A DNA stretch of 6,201 nucleotides from Anaerolineales bacterium UBA4823. Its GTDB lineage: Bacteria > Chloroflexota > Anaerolineae > Anaerolineales > UBA4823. The translations under genes were made by a program, and so were the position numbers. Below the pieces are notes generated by a model. It did not search any database, had not been told where the DNA came from, and worked only from the letters and a program-made list of their open reading frames with translations. Shown here in pieces: positions 1-5,820 of this stretch. Position 1 is the first letter of the stretch, and each line of letters opens with the position of its first letter. The DNA lies in the NCBI GenBank assembly GCA_002402275.1, contig DHFN01000199.1, positions 1-6,201 on the forward strand, given 5' to 3'.

Positions 1-301
1 TCCTGCCCTGTTAAGGGTTGAACCCACCATAATATGGATATCCTATGCTTTGGCGCTTGCATGGCAAAAGATTGACTAAATGCTAAGCAACCCTGGCTGT
101 CTCTCTGTTTGCAGTAGGGTGGGTTCTAATGTACGGGCTGGTTCAGAACCAGCCCCTACCCTGCCCTTTCGAAATCGACGCGGATGGTTTCCTTGCTACC
201 CCTATTTATTCGACCTGCCCAGTGTAAGGGTTCCCTGCTAAGGTCCGTGCCCACCTTCGTAGTGAATTGATTTCGGAAATTTAGCTTGGATTGTGGGTTA
301 G
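1..301. other. Non-coding region downstream of the kinase gene, with palindromic DNA
   Basis: No convincing reading frame is seen on either strand. The stretch holds a strong palindrome (131-159, listed separately) and a looser 9-bp perfect inverted repeat, GAACCCACC at 20-28 against GGTGGGTTC at 118-126, about 90 bp apart. It lies 3' of the minus-strand kinase gene, which ends at 302. I see no hairpin followed by a U-tract that would clearly terminate that gene. The left edge of the window is open, so the neighbouring gene is unknown. Confidence 0.6.
131..159. repeat. Intergenic palindrome GTAC-stem-CAG-stem-CTAC
   Basis: GGGCTGGTT (135-143) pairs perfectly with AACCAGCCC (147-155) across a 3-nt loop. 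The stem extends outward through GTA/TAC (131-133 with 157-159) after one C-C mismatch. No T-run follows on the plus strand, so it is not a canonical intrinsic terminator. The same outer frame, GTAC...CCCCTAC with a different stem, recurs at 5821-5853 in the same orientation, which suggests a dispersed palindromic repeat family in this genome. Confidence 0.7.
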
Positions 302-1435
302 TTAATCATCCTCCCAACAATCGGAAGGCTTCACGAGCCATGAGCGTCTCAAACGGCTCGGGAGAGTTTTAGCAATCTCGTTCATGCCTTCTTCTGCATT
401 CCCTTCTTCGATTGCTTGAAGTAAGAAATAGAACTGGAACAGACCAACCCGCAGAGCCGCAGAAACCGCAAAGCCGTACCGCAACAAATCCGCATCCAGG
501 TTGCAGCCTTCGTCCCGCAAGCCCTGAACATAAGCTTCAAACAATGTGTCAATGATTTCTTTTTGATCCATACCGTTCAGATTGTTCATTGCCCCATAAA
601 CAAACTGACCAAGATCATACCCAAGTGGCTGCAGACCCAGCAGCGCCCAATCCAGGGCAACCGTCTGCACCCTGCCTTCAGAATCGATCCTGGACATGAA
701 ATTAGTCGGGTAGGTGTCGCCATGCGAAAGGGTTATGGGTAACAAGTCAAGTTTTTCAAGAAAGCGCTCATGCTGGAACACCAATTGGATAAATGGATTC
801 TCATCAGGTTCGGGATAGTGACTTAATAAAAGCGGGTGGTCCCATGGCACTTCGGTCGGGGATAGCATATGCAACCATTGCCGGAGGATATCTCTTCCCA
901 ACCAGGGATATTCAGGGTAACTGCTTTTGTTGCTATACATGCCATTCAGCCGTCCAAGCTGACAGGCTGTCAGAGCGTAACGTTGCAGCGACCAGGCACC
1001 CTTGTGCATATCCTGAATGTCTTCCAGCCATAAATGTGCCAATTCCCCCGGCAGCTCTTCCACCGCGTAACAGCGCGGCGCCGCCAACCCTTCCGGCAAC
1101 TGGTCCAGGATGCCGGACTGATAGACCAGCGGTTCACGCTTCCAATAATTCCAATGGGTCATGTCTTCGCTCCCGCCCATATCCTTCAAACCAATGTTTT
1201 CTGGAGATTGCAGGACCTTCAGGATAACCGTCCAGGTTCTTTCAAAATCGCCGTCACTGGCAATACCTTGAACACGGAATAATCCAACGCTAACGGGGTT
1301 CCCGAATCCACCTCCGATCTGCTGGAGATGCCAGGTTTTGACTTCTACGGACTCGTTTAGAAGGACAGAACGAACGACATCGGTTAACACGTCGCGGTTA
1401 ACCGTTGGTGAAAAGGCTGTTGATTTGTTTTCCAC
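302..1435 (-). CDS. Aminoglycoside phosphotransferase-family (APH/choline kinase fold) protein
   Basis: A predicted cytosolic small-molecule kinase of 377 residues with the protein-kinase-like fold of the APH family. Visible motifs are a glycine-rich loop (GGGFGN, residues 41-46), the likely ATP-binding lysine K73 (in WTVILKVL) with partner glutamate near E101, the Brenner catalytic motif HGDTYPTN (H238, D240, N245) and the metal-binding DW pair (D262-W263, in VALDWALLG). The core is therefore complete. Substrate cannot be read from sequence: members phosphorylate aminoglycosides, choline, homoserine, ecdysteroids and many unknown alcohols, and I see nothing to support antibiotic resistance. 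The start is GTG (1433-1435). An AGGA...GAGGGG stretch precedes it at somewhat short spacing, and no internal Met near the N-terminus competes. The gene is monocistronic here and separated by 655 bp from the NYN gene. Its base composition is GC-richer than that of the genes to its right, fitting resident rather than acquired DNA. Family confidence is high; function is unknown. Confidence 0.9.
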   Translation of the reverse strand: MENKSTAFSPTVNRDVLTDVVRSVLLNESVEVKTWHLQQIGGGFGNPVSVGLFRVQGIASDGDFERTWTVILKVLQSPENIGLKDMGGSEDMTHWNYWKREPLVYQSGILDQLPEGLAAPRCYAVEELPGELAHLWLEDIQDMHKGAWSLQRYALTACQLGRLNGMYSNKSSYPEYPWLGRDILRQWLHMLSPTEVPWDHPLLLSHYPEPDENPFIQLVFQHERFLEKLDLLPITLSHGDTYPTNFMSRIDSEGRVQTVALDWALLGLQPLGYDLGQFVYGAMNNLNGMDQKEIIDTLFEAYVQGLRDEGCNLDADLLRYGFAVSAALRVGLFQFYFLLQAIEEGNAEEGMNEIAKTLPSRLRRSWLVKPSDCWEDD

Positions 1436-1958
1436 GAACCCCTCGATCCTGCCCGAAGCTTGGTTGAGTATTATGAATATTATGCCATAAAACCTTTTCC
1501 ACGGTTGGTCGTGATGAATCCTTGTAGGGAATTGGCCTGCCTATTCCAAATGAGCCTTGTCAGGTTGCCAGCTTTCACGTATGCCTACGTTTTGGGTGTG
1601 TTTCAAATCCACCAAAAATTGCGCTCGTATCGGCGGATTGGAGACGGAACCGCGCCATCGTTGGTTGGATTGATACACGGATAGCTGGCTTGCAATTTGG
1701 TGGGTTACATGTTTCATGTTTGAGAATGGTTTGTGGGTATCTTTGACGGCATAAAAAGTCCACCCAACCCAATCTAATAGCTACTAGCTTTTTGTGTGAT
1801 CCGTTGATCTATTGCCCCTTCATCTTCTGACTTGCAGGCTAATTCTGTATTACTCATTTCGATTGTCCATGTCATAGCTCCTAATATTAATTAAGACATT
1901 TCAATTTTGCTACTATAGGACATTATCATGTTCCTCTTACATAACATCCAATGGTTGC
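1436..1958. other. Long intergenic region, no credible gene
   Basis: Short open frames on both strands (for example 1460-1684 plus and 1575-1772 minus) lack a ribosome binding site, codon bias and recognisable motifs, so I call none. The upstream control of the minus-strand kinase must lie in the first part. A possible -10 (CATAAT read on the minus strand, preceded by TG, about 1479-1484) lacks a convincing -35. An imperfect inverted repeat, CCACC(A)5TTGC at 1609-1622 against GCAATTTGGTGG at 1692-1703, lies in the middle. From about 1780 the sequence becomes AT-rich, marking the change toward the accessory genes on the right. Confidence 0.55.
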
Positions 1959-1986
1959 TTGACAAATCCAAGAAAAAAAGTACAAT
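1959..1986 (+). promoter_or_regulatory. Strong sigma70-type promoter for the NYN gene
   Basis: A perfect -35 box TTGACA (1959-1964) is followed by a 16-bp A-rich spacer and TACAAT (1981-1986), one base off the consensus -10. Transcription should start near 1993. This places about 88-100 nt of leader before the NYN start codon, and that leader contains two hairpins, the second with terminator features. Support is by sequence match only. Confidence 0.75.
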
Positions 1987-1992
1987 TGGAAT

Positions 1993-2042
1993 AATTAACT
2001 CACCAGTATTGAGACTGTTTCGAATACCGGTTAATATAACTC
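1993..2042 (+). promoter_or_regulatory. Leader RNA with first hairpin, 5' half of a two-unit hairpin repeat
   Basis: The predicted 5' leader folds a first hairpin from CCAGTATT (2003-2010) and AATACCGG (2023-2030), 8 pairs with one A-C mismatch and a 12-nt loop. The unit begins TAACTCACCA (1996-2005). A near-copy, TAACTCCCCA (2037-2046), opens the second hairpin exactly 41 nt later, so the leader resembles two diverged tandem hairpin units. ATTGAGA in hairpin 1 (2008-2014) can pair with TCTCCAAT (2057-2064) of the terminator with one bulge, giving a possible antiterminator. Regulatory function is inference. Confidence 0.45.
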
Positions 2043-2080
2043 CCCAAGATTGACTCTCTCCAATCTTGGGTCAATTTTTT
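2043..2080 (+). terminator. Intrinsic terminator immediately upstream of the NYN start codon
   Basis: CCCAAGATTG (2043-2052) and CAATCTTGGG (2061-2070) form a perfect 10-bp stem with an 8-nt loop. TCAA and six T residues (2075-2080) follow. The shape is that of a Rho-independent terminator, although the four bases between stem and T-run may weaken it. It lies between the promoter at 1959-1986 and the NYN ribosome binding site at 2081-2088. It would therefore attenuate NYN expression or end a short leader RNA of roughly 85 nt. There is no gene upstream on this strand for it to terminate. Confidence 0.7.
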
Positions 2081-2090
2081 AGAAGGGGTT

Positions 2091-2666
2091 ATGATGGTAG
2101 AAAATGTTTCTGTCTTTATTGATGGCTCTAACCTTTTTCATGGATTGAGAAGAGATCTTTCTGGTTGTGCTATAGATTTGCAAAAGTTGGTATCGAAGCT
2201 GGTGGCTGGGAGAAATCTACGACGAGTCTATTATTATTTTGCAATGCCCAACCAATCTGACAATGATGATGCTTACAAGAAACAACAAAAATTCATTAAC
2301 GCCATCTCTAGATTACCTTACTTCAAGGTAGTACAAGGAAGACTTGAAAGAAGGGAATCCTTCGATAAAAAGGGTTTTGTCTATGTTGAAAAAGGCGTTG
2401 ACATTGCCTTGGCGATTGATATGATCTCTTATCTTGATACATATGAAACCGCAGTTCTAGTTTCGGGAGATAGTGATTTTGCTAAAGTAGTTGAATACCT
2501 TCAGCAGAAGGGAAAACATGTAGAAGGCTATGCGACCAAATCACTTATGTCTTCTTATTTAAGTAAATCTCTTGACGTTTCGGTAATCATTAATGACGAA
2601 TTCATTGTGGATTGTTGCCTTGATGGACACAGGCAAGATTTCACAAAGACAAGCAATCCTGATTAG
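2091..2666 (+). CDS. NYN domain (PIN-like, LabA/DUF88-type) predicted ribonuclease
   Basis: A 191-residue single-domain NYN protein. NYN proteins share the PIN/FEN fold and are mostly metal-dependent RNases acting in the cytoplasm. The set of acidic residues is visible: D11 and N14 in FIDGSNLF, D104 in KGVDIALAID, and D127/D129 in SGDSDF, followed by the usual KVVEYLQQKGKHVEGYA strand-helix-strand. The active site therefore looks intact. The C-terminal 40 residues show no added domain. Two ATGs stand in tandem (2091 and 2094). AGAAGGGG at 2081-2088 is too close to the first and better placed for the second, so the true protein may be one residue shorter. Expression should pass through the terminator-like leader just upstream. 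The gene is clearly AT-richer than the kinase gene. It converges on the four-gene operon with only 12 bp between stop codons. A role with that operon is possible but unproven; the substrate is unknown. Confidence 0.9.
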   Translation: MMVENVSVFIDGSNLFHGLRRDLSGCAIDLQKLVSKLVAGRNLRRVYYYFAMPNQSDNDDAYKKQQKFINAISRLPYFKVVQGRLERRESFDKKGFVYVEKGVDIALAIDMISYLDTYETAVLVSGDSDFAKVVEYLQQKGKHVEGYATKSLMSSYLSKSLDVSVIINDEFIVDCCLDGHRQDFTKTSNPD

Positions 2667-2678
2667 AGAATTGTTGGA

Positions 2679-3095
2679 CTAGGACCCGAGGGCTTTATTC
2701 AAAGCTTTCAGTTGGTTTCCGAATGAAAGACCTTCAAAGGGAATTATGTAGTGGCGGATTTGTGGCAGCAGAAATTCCCGATATTTGTCGCCTGCGAAGA
2801 AGACAAACTCATCCTGATCAAGGTTGGCATATTGGCGAAGCGTTGAGATCACTCCATCTGACCAAGCTTTCCTTTCAAAAACTGGCATTGTGTTGAGCGT
2901 TTTTTCATAAGGCGCGATGCGATCATTCAAATTTAGTAACCCATACTTGGCGGAGAGGATGAAGATATGATCGGGTTTCAATTTATGGGCATAAGCAAGA
3001 TTTTTTCTGAACAGATCGCTAATGTAAAGGTCCTTCGCTTTTGCAGGGTGATCCAATTTCGTTTTGACACATGATATTAATACGATTCGTTTCAC
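2679..3095 (-). CDS. DUF6884-like protein, last gene of the putative defence operon
   Basis: A 138-residue protein that I place in the DUF6884-type group from its motif order: SCVKTK (residues 8-13), DLYISDLFRK (22-31), LSAKYGLL (47-54), DRIAPYEKTL (58-67), FFAGDKYREFL (99-109) and PFEGLSFGNQL (119-129). The biochemical function of the family is not known to me. The S-x-x-K opening and LS-x-x-YG-x-L...D-x-I-x-PY core resemble YaaA (DUF328), a DNA-binding oxidative-stress protein, but this is pattern resemblance only. The start is GTG at 3093-3095, overlapping the TGA of the glycosylase gene as GTGA. AAAGGA sits 7 nt upstream inside that gene, so translation is probably coupled. This coupling argues that the protein works with, or in proportion to, the glycosylase. 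No signal peptide or membrane segment is seen. No terminator is visible in the 12 bp before the convergent NYN gene. Confidence 0.8.
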   Translation of the reverse strand: MKRIVLISCVKTKLDHPAKAKDLYISDLFRKNLAYAHKLKPDHIFILSAKYGLLNLNDRIAPYEKTLNTMPVFERKAWSDGVISTLRQYANLDQDEFVFFAGDKYREFLLPQIRHYIIPFEGLSFGNQLKALNKALGS

Positions 3096-3826
3096 AATCC
3101 AATCCTTTCACAACAGGAATTAAGAGGACATGAGGCGCACTGGGGGTTAGCCGGGTGACACCAATTTCTACCGATAGACCATAACGGACCGTCAATTGCC
3201 CCGGAATAAGAAGGGCTGATCCTCCGAGCTGCCAGTATTGCTTCCATTTCATTGACAGAAGGGGAAACGCCTAAACGATATAGGACGCGCATCGTGTGGA
3301 CATCAGGCTTGATATCCATGTTTTTATAATCCAAGTCTGAGAAAGTGATTTGATACAAACCTTCTATCAGAACGAGACTCATGTTAGCGATACCGCTGCC
3401 AACACCATAGACAGACAGAAGGGTGCGTTTTACGTCCATTGCTGATCGATTTTTCCAGATTTTTTCCGCATGACCTGAAAAGTCTTCAACCACTATCCTG
3501 CAGATATCCTGAAAGGTACGCGGCGCAGCATTGGTATAACGGGGTTTCTGAGAAAGACGATCAAAGAGAGAACTAATCTGACTGAGGCTAAGGCTGTAAA
3601 AACGCAGAGGATCATAATGACCAACCTGCTGGAAGATCCAATACGGAATGGTCCAGATAATCTCAGCTTTAGTACCTCTATCAAGACAGCAAGCGGATAT
3701 GAAGGCAAAACTGTTTTCATGAATGAGATTGACGGCTTCAGGACATTTTGCTGGGGTGAGTTCTTCTTGATCGAAGATAGTTTTGTAGTGCAAAAGGGCG
3801 TTCAGAATAGGTTGGTATAAGGACAT
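3092..3826 (-). CDS. HhH-GPD superfamily DNA glycosylase with [4Fe-4S] cluster, endonuclease III-like
   Basis: A 244-residue predicted base-excision DNA glycosylase. The helix-hairpin-helix lies at residues 135-150 (LLSVYGVGSGIAN), and the likely catalytic aspartate is D175 in PDVHTMRVL. Four cysteines, C223-X6-C230-X2-C233-X5-C239, match the endonuclease III/MutY iron-sulfur loop exactly; C238 is an extra cysteine. At the position of the Nth lyase lysine (GVGRK in E. coli) this protein has glycine (G145). It is therefore predicted to be a monofunctional glycosylase or a binding protein, not a bifunctional lyase. About 12 extra residues (around 161-173, FSDLDYKNM) sit between the HhH and D175 relative to Nth. 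The ATG at 3824-3826 has AAAAGAG upstream at normal spacing. The gene lies 28 bp after the small nuclease gene and overlaps the DUF6884-like gene by 4 bp, so it is part of one operon. Base specificity cannot be read; the context suggests modified or foreign DNA rather than housekeeping repair. Confidence 0.85.
   Translation of the reverse strand: MSLYQPILNALLHYKTIFDQEELTPAKCPEAVNLIHENSFAFISACCLDRGTKAEIIWTIPYWIFQQVGHYDPLRFYSLSLSQISSLFDRLSQKPRYTNAAPRTFQDICRIVVEDFSGHAEKIWKNRSAMDVKRTLLSVYGVGSGIANMSLVLIEGLYQITFSDLDYKNMDIKPDVHTMRVLYRLGVSPSVNEMEAILAARRISPSYSGAIDGPLWSIGRNWCHPANPQCASCPLNSCCERIGL
3103..3108 (-). promoter_or_regulatory. Ribosome binding site for the DUF6884-like gene
   Basis: AAAGGA on the minus strand, 7 nt before the GTG start at 3095, lies inside the final codons of the glycosylase gene (the C-C-E-R segment). 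It supports the GTG start and coupled translation through the GTGA overlap. Confidence 0.65.
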
Positions 3827-3855
3827 GAGACTCTTTTCAGTTTATGGGGATCAGG

Positions 3856-4344
3856 TTATATTAATTTTTCTTCGATAAGATCCCACCTGTTGAGGTAAGG
3901 GGAAATATCCCAATAATCATGAGAGGTTCGAGGAGGTAAGAGCACGCCCCTTACGTTGCTATCGTTATGGCGCTGACCTTTTTTCCCTTTGACAGAAAGC
4001 CATGCCCGGTGTTGGTTACATACATTTTCCGACATTACCAGACTGGGAATGATGTAATACTCAAAACTTTTGTCAGTGTCCGGATGGGGGATGCCACCCA
4101 GCACCCAAAAGAAATTATCACCATAATAAATTTCCGCCTTCTTTCCAACGCTGCAAGTTCTAATACCAGGTACGTATGTTTTAACTTGGATATGAACAAA
4201 CTTAGTGCCTGTAATATTGGAGCAAAGGATGTCTGTGTTGGGGGTATTACCAAGGGTCACCACTGCGGAATAACCCCTGCGACATAGTTCGCCTGCCACA
4301 AAGAACTGACTGGCGTTCCCACGGGTAATGCTATTTCCTGCCAT
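3856..4344 (-). CDS. Small PD-(D/E)XK-like nuclease-fold protein
   Basis: A 162-residue protein, counted from the ATG at 4342-4344. The N-terminal half follows the PD-(D/E)XK pattern: an alpha-helix with E19 (in FFVAGELCRRGY), D38 (in PNTDILC) and Q53-V-K55 (in HIQVKTY). The motif is therefore E...D-X14-QxK, the QxK variant that is accepted in several active nucleases. The C-terminal half (YYIIPSLVM..., residues about 96-135, with a GQRHND loop) resembles the conserved tail of many short hypothetical proteins of this type. An in-frame TTG at 4350 could add two residues, but AGAAAGG at 4351-4357 abuts that TTG and sits 6 nt before the ATG, so the ATG is chosen. The gene begins 17 bp after the EVE-nuclease gene and ends 28 bp before the glycosylase gene. 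It could cut DNA once the other components mark it, or serve as a DNA-binding partner. No closer family name is recognised. Confidence 0.75.
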   Translation of the reverse strand: MAGNSITRGNASQFFVAGELCRRGYSAVVTLGNTPNTDILCSNITGTKFVHIQVKTYVPGIRTCSVGKKAEIYYGDNFFWVLGGIPHPDTDKSFEYYIIPSLVMSENVCNQHRAWLSVKGKKGQRHNDSNVRGVLLPPRTSHDYWDISPYLNRWDLIEEKLI

Positions 4345-4350
4345 ATCCAA

Positions 4351-4357
4351 CCTTTCT
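4351..4357 (-). promoter_or_regulatory. Ribosome binding site that fixes the small nuclease start at 4344
   Basis: AGAAAGG on the minus strand has 6-nt spacing to the ATG at 4342-4344 and zero spacing to the upstream in-frame TTG at 4348-4350. It therefore decides in favour of the ATG. Confidence 0.7.
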
Positions 4358-4361
4358 AAAA

Positions 4362-5462
4362 TTAATCAACATACTCTTCATAATCCTCGAGCACAGTATG
4401 AGAGAGATTGCCTAAATGTTTTTCTTGGGACAATTCCCGAATACTATCATATGAAAGATAAGTGCAATATTGTGATAAAGCTCCTTTTTCCAGGAGAGAG
4501 AAGACGGGTCTTTGGATTTCAGAAAAGACTTTATCTTTTCTTTCCTCTGGTGCAACAATGTGGAGCTTAATATCCATATTAGGTTGGAGCGCCAAAAGAT
4601 CTGCCATACGGAGAATACCCGAATAGATTGAGGTAGTATGCTCAATCTCAAAAGCCCTGACAATAGATCTTCTTTTTAGCCATAATACATCAATCTGCTC
4701 GATAGTTTTGATAGTTACAATATCGTAGTTCAATGGTAGGGAATTCAAGAGGATATCGCCTTCTGGTTGCCACTCTTGTAATACAAGATTGCGGTCATTT
4801 CTAGGTAACCAAATCTTGAACCCCATTTTTTCACCAATCTTCGAAAGGAGTGCTTGTATCTTAATAGATTCCCTGACTTCCTTCTCCTCAACAACCTCGT
4901 CGGCTTGATGATTGGAATCGTCTGGAACTGAAACAGGTACCACAGTCTGATGGATAGTAATTGTTCGCTGGAAGTATTTTTGATAAAGGTCTTCATCTAA
5001 AGGATATTCGATGGGGTCCTTCAGTTGCGTTGTTAATAAACGTAGTAAGAAATCACCATCTTTTTGGTCAAGCTTTTTGAGGCTGGATCGTAAAGGGCCT
5101 GTCCATTGGGAACCTTCTTTAGATAAATGTGAAGTAAACGATAAATTATTCCACACTTCATTTTCTCTTATTGGGATCCCCAAATTTGCTTTAAGCAGAA
5201 TTAATGGCTTTACTTTGAATCGAATGACGAATGGGTCATCAGCAGATGTAAAACGAGGAGTAGAGTCCTCAAACATCTCGCTGGTAACTTCCAAAGCTGC
5301 CACCCACCTGGACACTTTAGTCAAATAGCAAATCAGAATGTCCCCAATCTTAATTCTCATGGCAGCGTTTTTTTGCTTCAATCGAAAACCCGTAATATCC
5401 TTGGAAGAGTTTAAGAAAGCCTCATAAGTATTGGGTGAGAATAAATCCAGATAGTAAGCCAT
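4362..5462 (-). CDS. EVE-domain protein fused to a PD-(D/E)XK-like nuclease domain
   Basis: A 366-residue two-domain protein, first gene of the operon. Residues 1-145 look like an EVE (PUA-like) module: YYLDLFSPNTYEAFL, then GFRLKQKNAAMRIKIGDILICYL with W53 and A55-A56 after it, and the closing LSFTSHLSK...W-TGPLRSSLKKL...DGDFLLRLL. EVE domains hold a flipped modified base in an aromatic pocket and recur in modification-dependent restriction proteins. A charged linker (about 178-198, EVVEEKEVRE) leads to a second domain (about 199-340) containing LLSKIGEKMGFKIWLP, IDVLWL (D258) and FEIEHTTSIYSGILRMADLL (E272-x-E274), then HIVAPEERKDKVFSEIQRP. I read this as a PD-(D/E)XK-fold nuclease with D-X13-ExE, where E replaces the usual K. 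I recall the same domain at the C-terminus of other restriction-like proteins. The ATG at 5460-5462 has AAAGGGG upstream. A modification-sensing, type IV-like restriction role is inferred; cleavage has not been shown. Confidence 0.8.
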   Translation of the reverse strand: MAYYLDLFSPNTYEAFLNSSKDITGFRLKQKNAAMRIKIGDILICYLTKVSRWVAALEVTSEMFEDSTPRFTSADDPFVIRFKVKPLILLKANLGIPIRENEVWNNLSFTSHLSKEGSQWTGPLRSSLKKLDQKDGDFLLRLLTTQLKDPIEYPLDEDLYQKYFQRTITIHQTVVPVSVPDDSNHQADEVVEEKEVRESIKIQALLSKIGEKMGFKIWLPRNDRNLVLQEWQPEGDILLNSLPLNYDIVTIKTIEQIDVLWLKRRSIVRAFEIEHTTSIYSGILRMADLLALQPNMDIKLHIVAPEERKDKVFSEIQRPVFSLLEKGALSQYCTYLSYDSIRELSQEKHLGNLSHTVLEDYEEYVD

Positions 5463-5536
5463 AGAACCCCTTTCAAGGTGGGAAACCTACCAGGCGATTG
5501 CCCACCAGTTTAATTGTTATGCATATTAACTCTTAA

Positions 5537-5545
5537 ATTATAGCA
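5537..5545 (-). promoter_or_regulatory. Extended -10 promoter of the four-gene operon
   Basis: On the minus strand the sequence reads TGCTATAAT, a perfect -10 hexamer with the TGn extension. The -35 region at 16-18 bp (CAAAAC-like) is poor, as is common for extended -10 promoters. The predicted start is near 5530, leaving a leader of about 68 nt before the ATG at 5462. It is the only good promoter seen upstream of the operon. Confidence 0.65.
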
Positions 5546-5703
5546 TCAGAAAAGGCTCTGTTTTGTTTAGTTCTAGTCGGTGGCTTCATCATGCGAGGAA
5601 TCTGATCGCAAATCTACGTTAATATACGGATTACTTAAAACCTGAGACCTATCGGTCGCTTCCCACGAACGGTAAGCCCACTAAAGGGGTTCTAAGCAAG
5701 GGG

Positions 5704-5809
5704 CCAGTGCGATCGTGTGCTGTGGGAGACCTGACGGTCAGGTTCCGCACTCGGTCGTGAGACCGGTGCGATCGTGGGACCGGTGTGATCGGAAACACCG
5801 GTAGGATCG
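5704..5809. repeat. Degenerate CCGGTGYGATCG repeats, four copies
   Basis: Copies are CCAGTGCGATCG (5704-5715), CCGGTGCGATCG (5763-5774), CCGGTGTGATCG (5780-5791) and CCGGTAGGATCG (5798-5809). The last three are spaced 17-18 bp apart. Overlapping inverted repeats include ACCGGTGT/ACACCGGT (5779-5786 with 5795-5802, 8-bp perfect stem) and ACCTGAC-G-GTCAGGT (5730-5744). Function is unknown; they look like a decayed or mosaic intergenic repeat. Confidence 0.6.
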
Positions 5810-5820
5810 GGAGATAACAC

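Noticed and set aside
793..1282. Open frames on the plus strand within the kinase gene
   Set aside because: They run antisense to an intact gene with clear HGD and DW kinase motifs, and their translations are low-complexity with no recognisable motif.
302..1435. Antibiotic-resistance aminoglycoside phosphotransferase
   Set aside because: Only the general fold motifs are visible. The family is very broad and nothing in sequence or context points to drug resistance.
1609..1703. Imperfect inverted repeat that could bound a miniature mobile element
   Set aside because: The arms differ by two bases, are only about 12-14 bp long and enclose about 70 bp with no visible target-site duplication. Chance is a fair explanation.
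1460..1772. Possible small genes of 74 and 65 codons on opposite strands
   Set aside because: They overlap each other and lack a ribosome binding site, motifs and plausible protein composition.
1993..2080. Known riboswitch or T-box leader
   Set aside because: The leader is too short, has no recognisable aptamer core or T-box sequence, and the downstream gene is not metabolic.
5704..5809. CRISPR array
   Set aside because: The units are only about 12 bp, degenerate, with 5-6 bp between them, and there are no cas genes. This is not CRISPR geometry.
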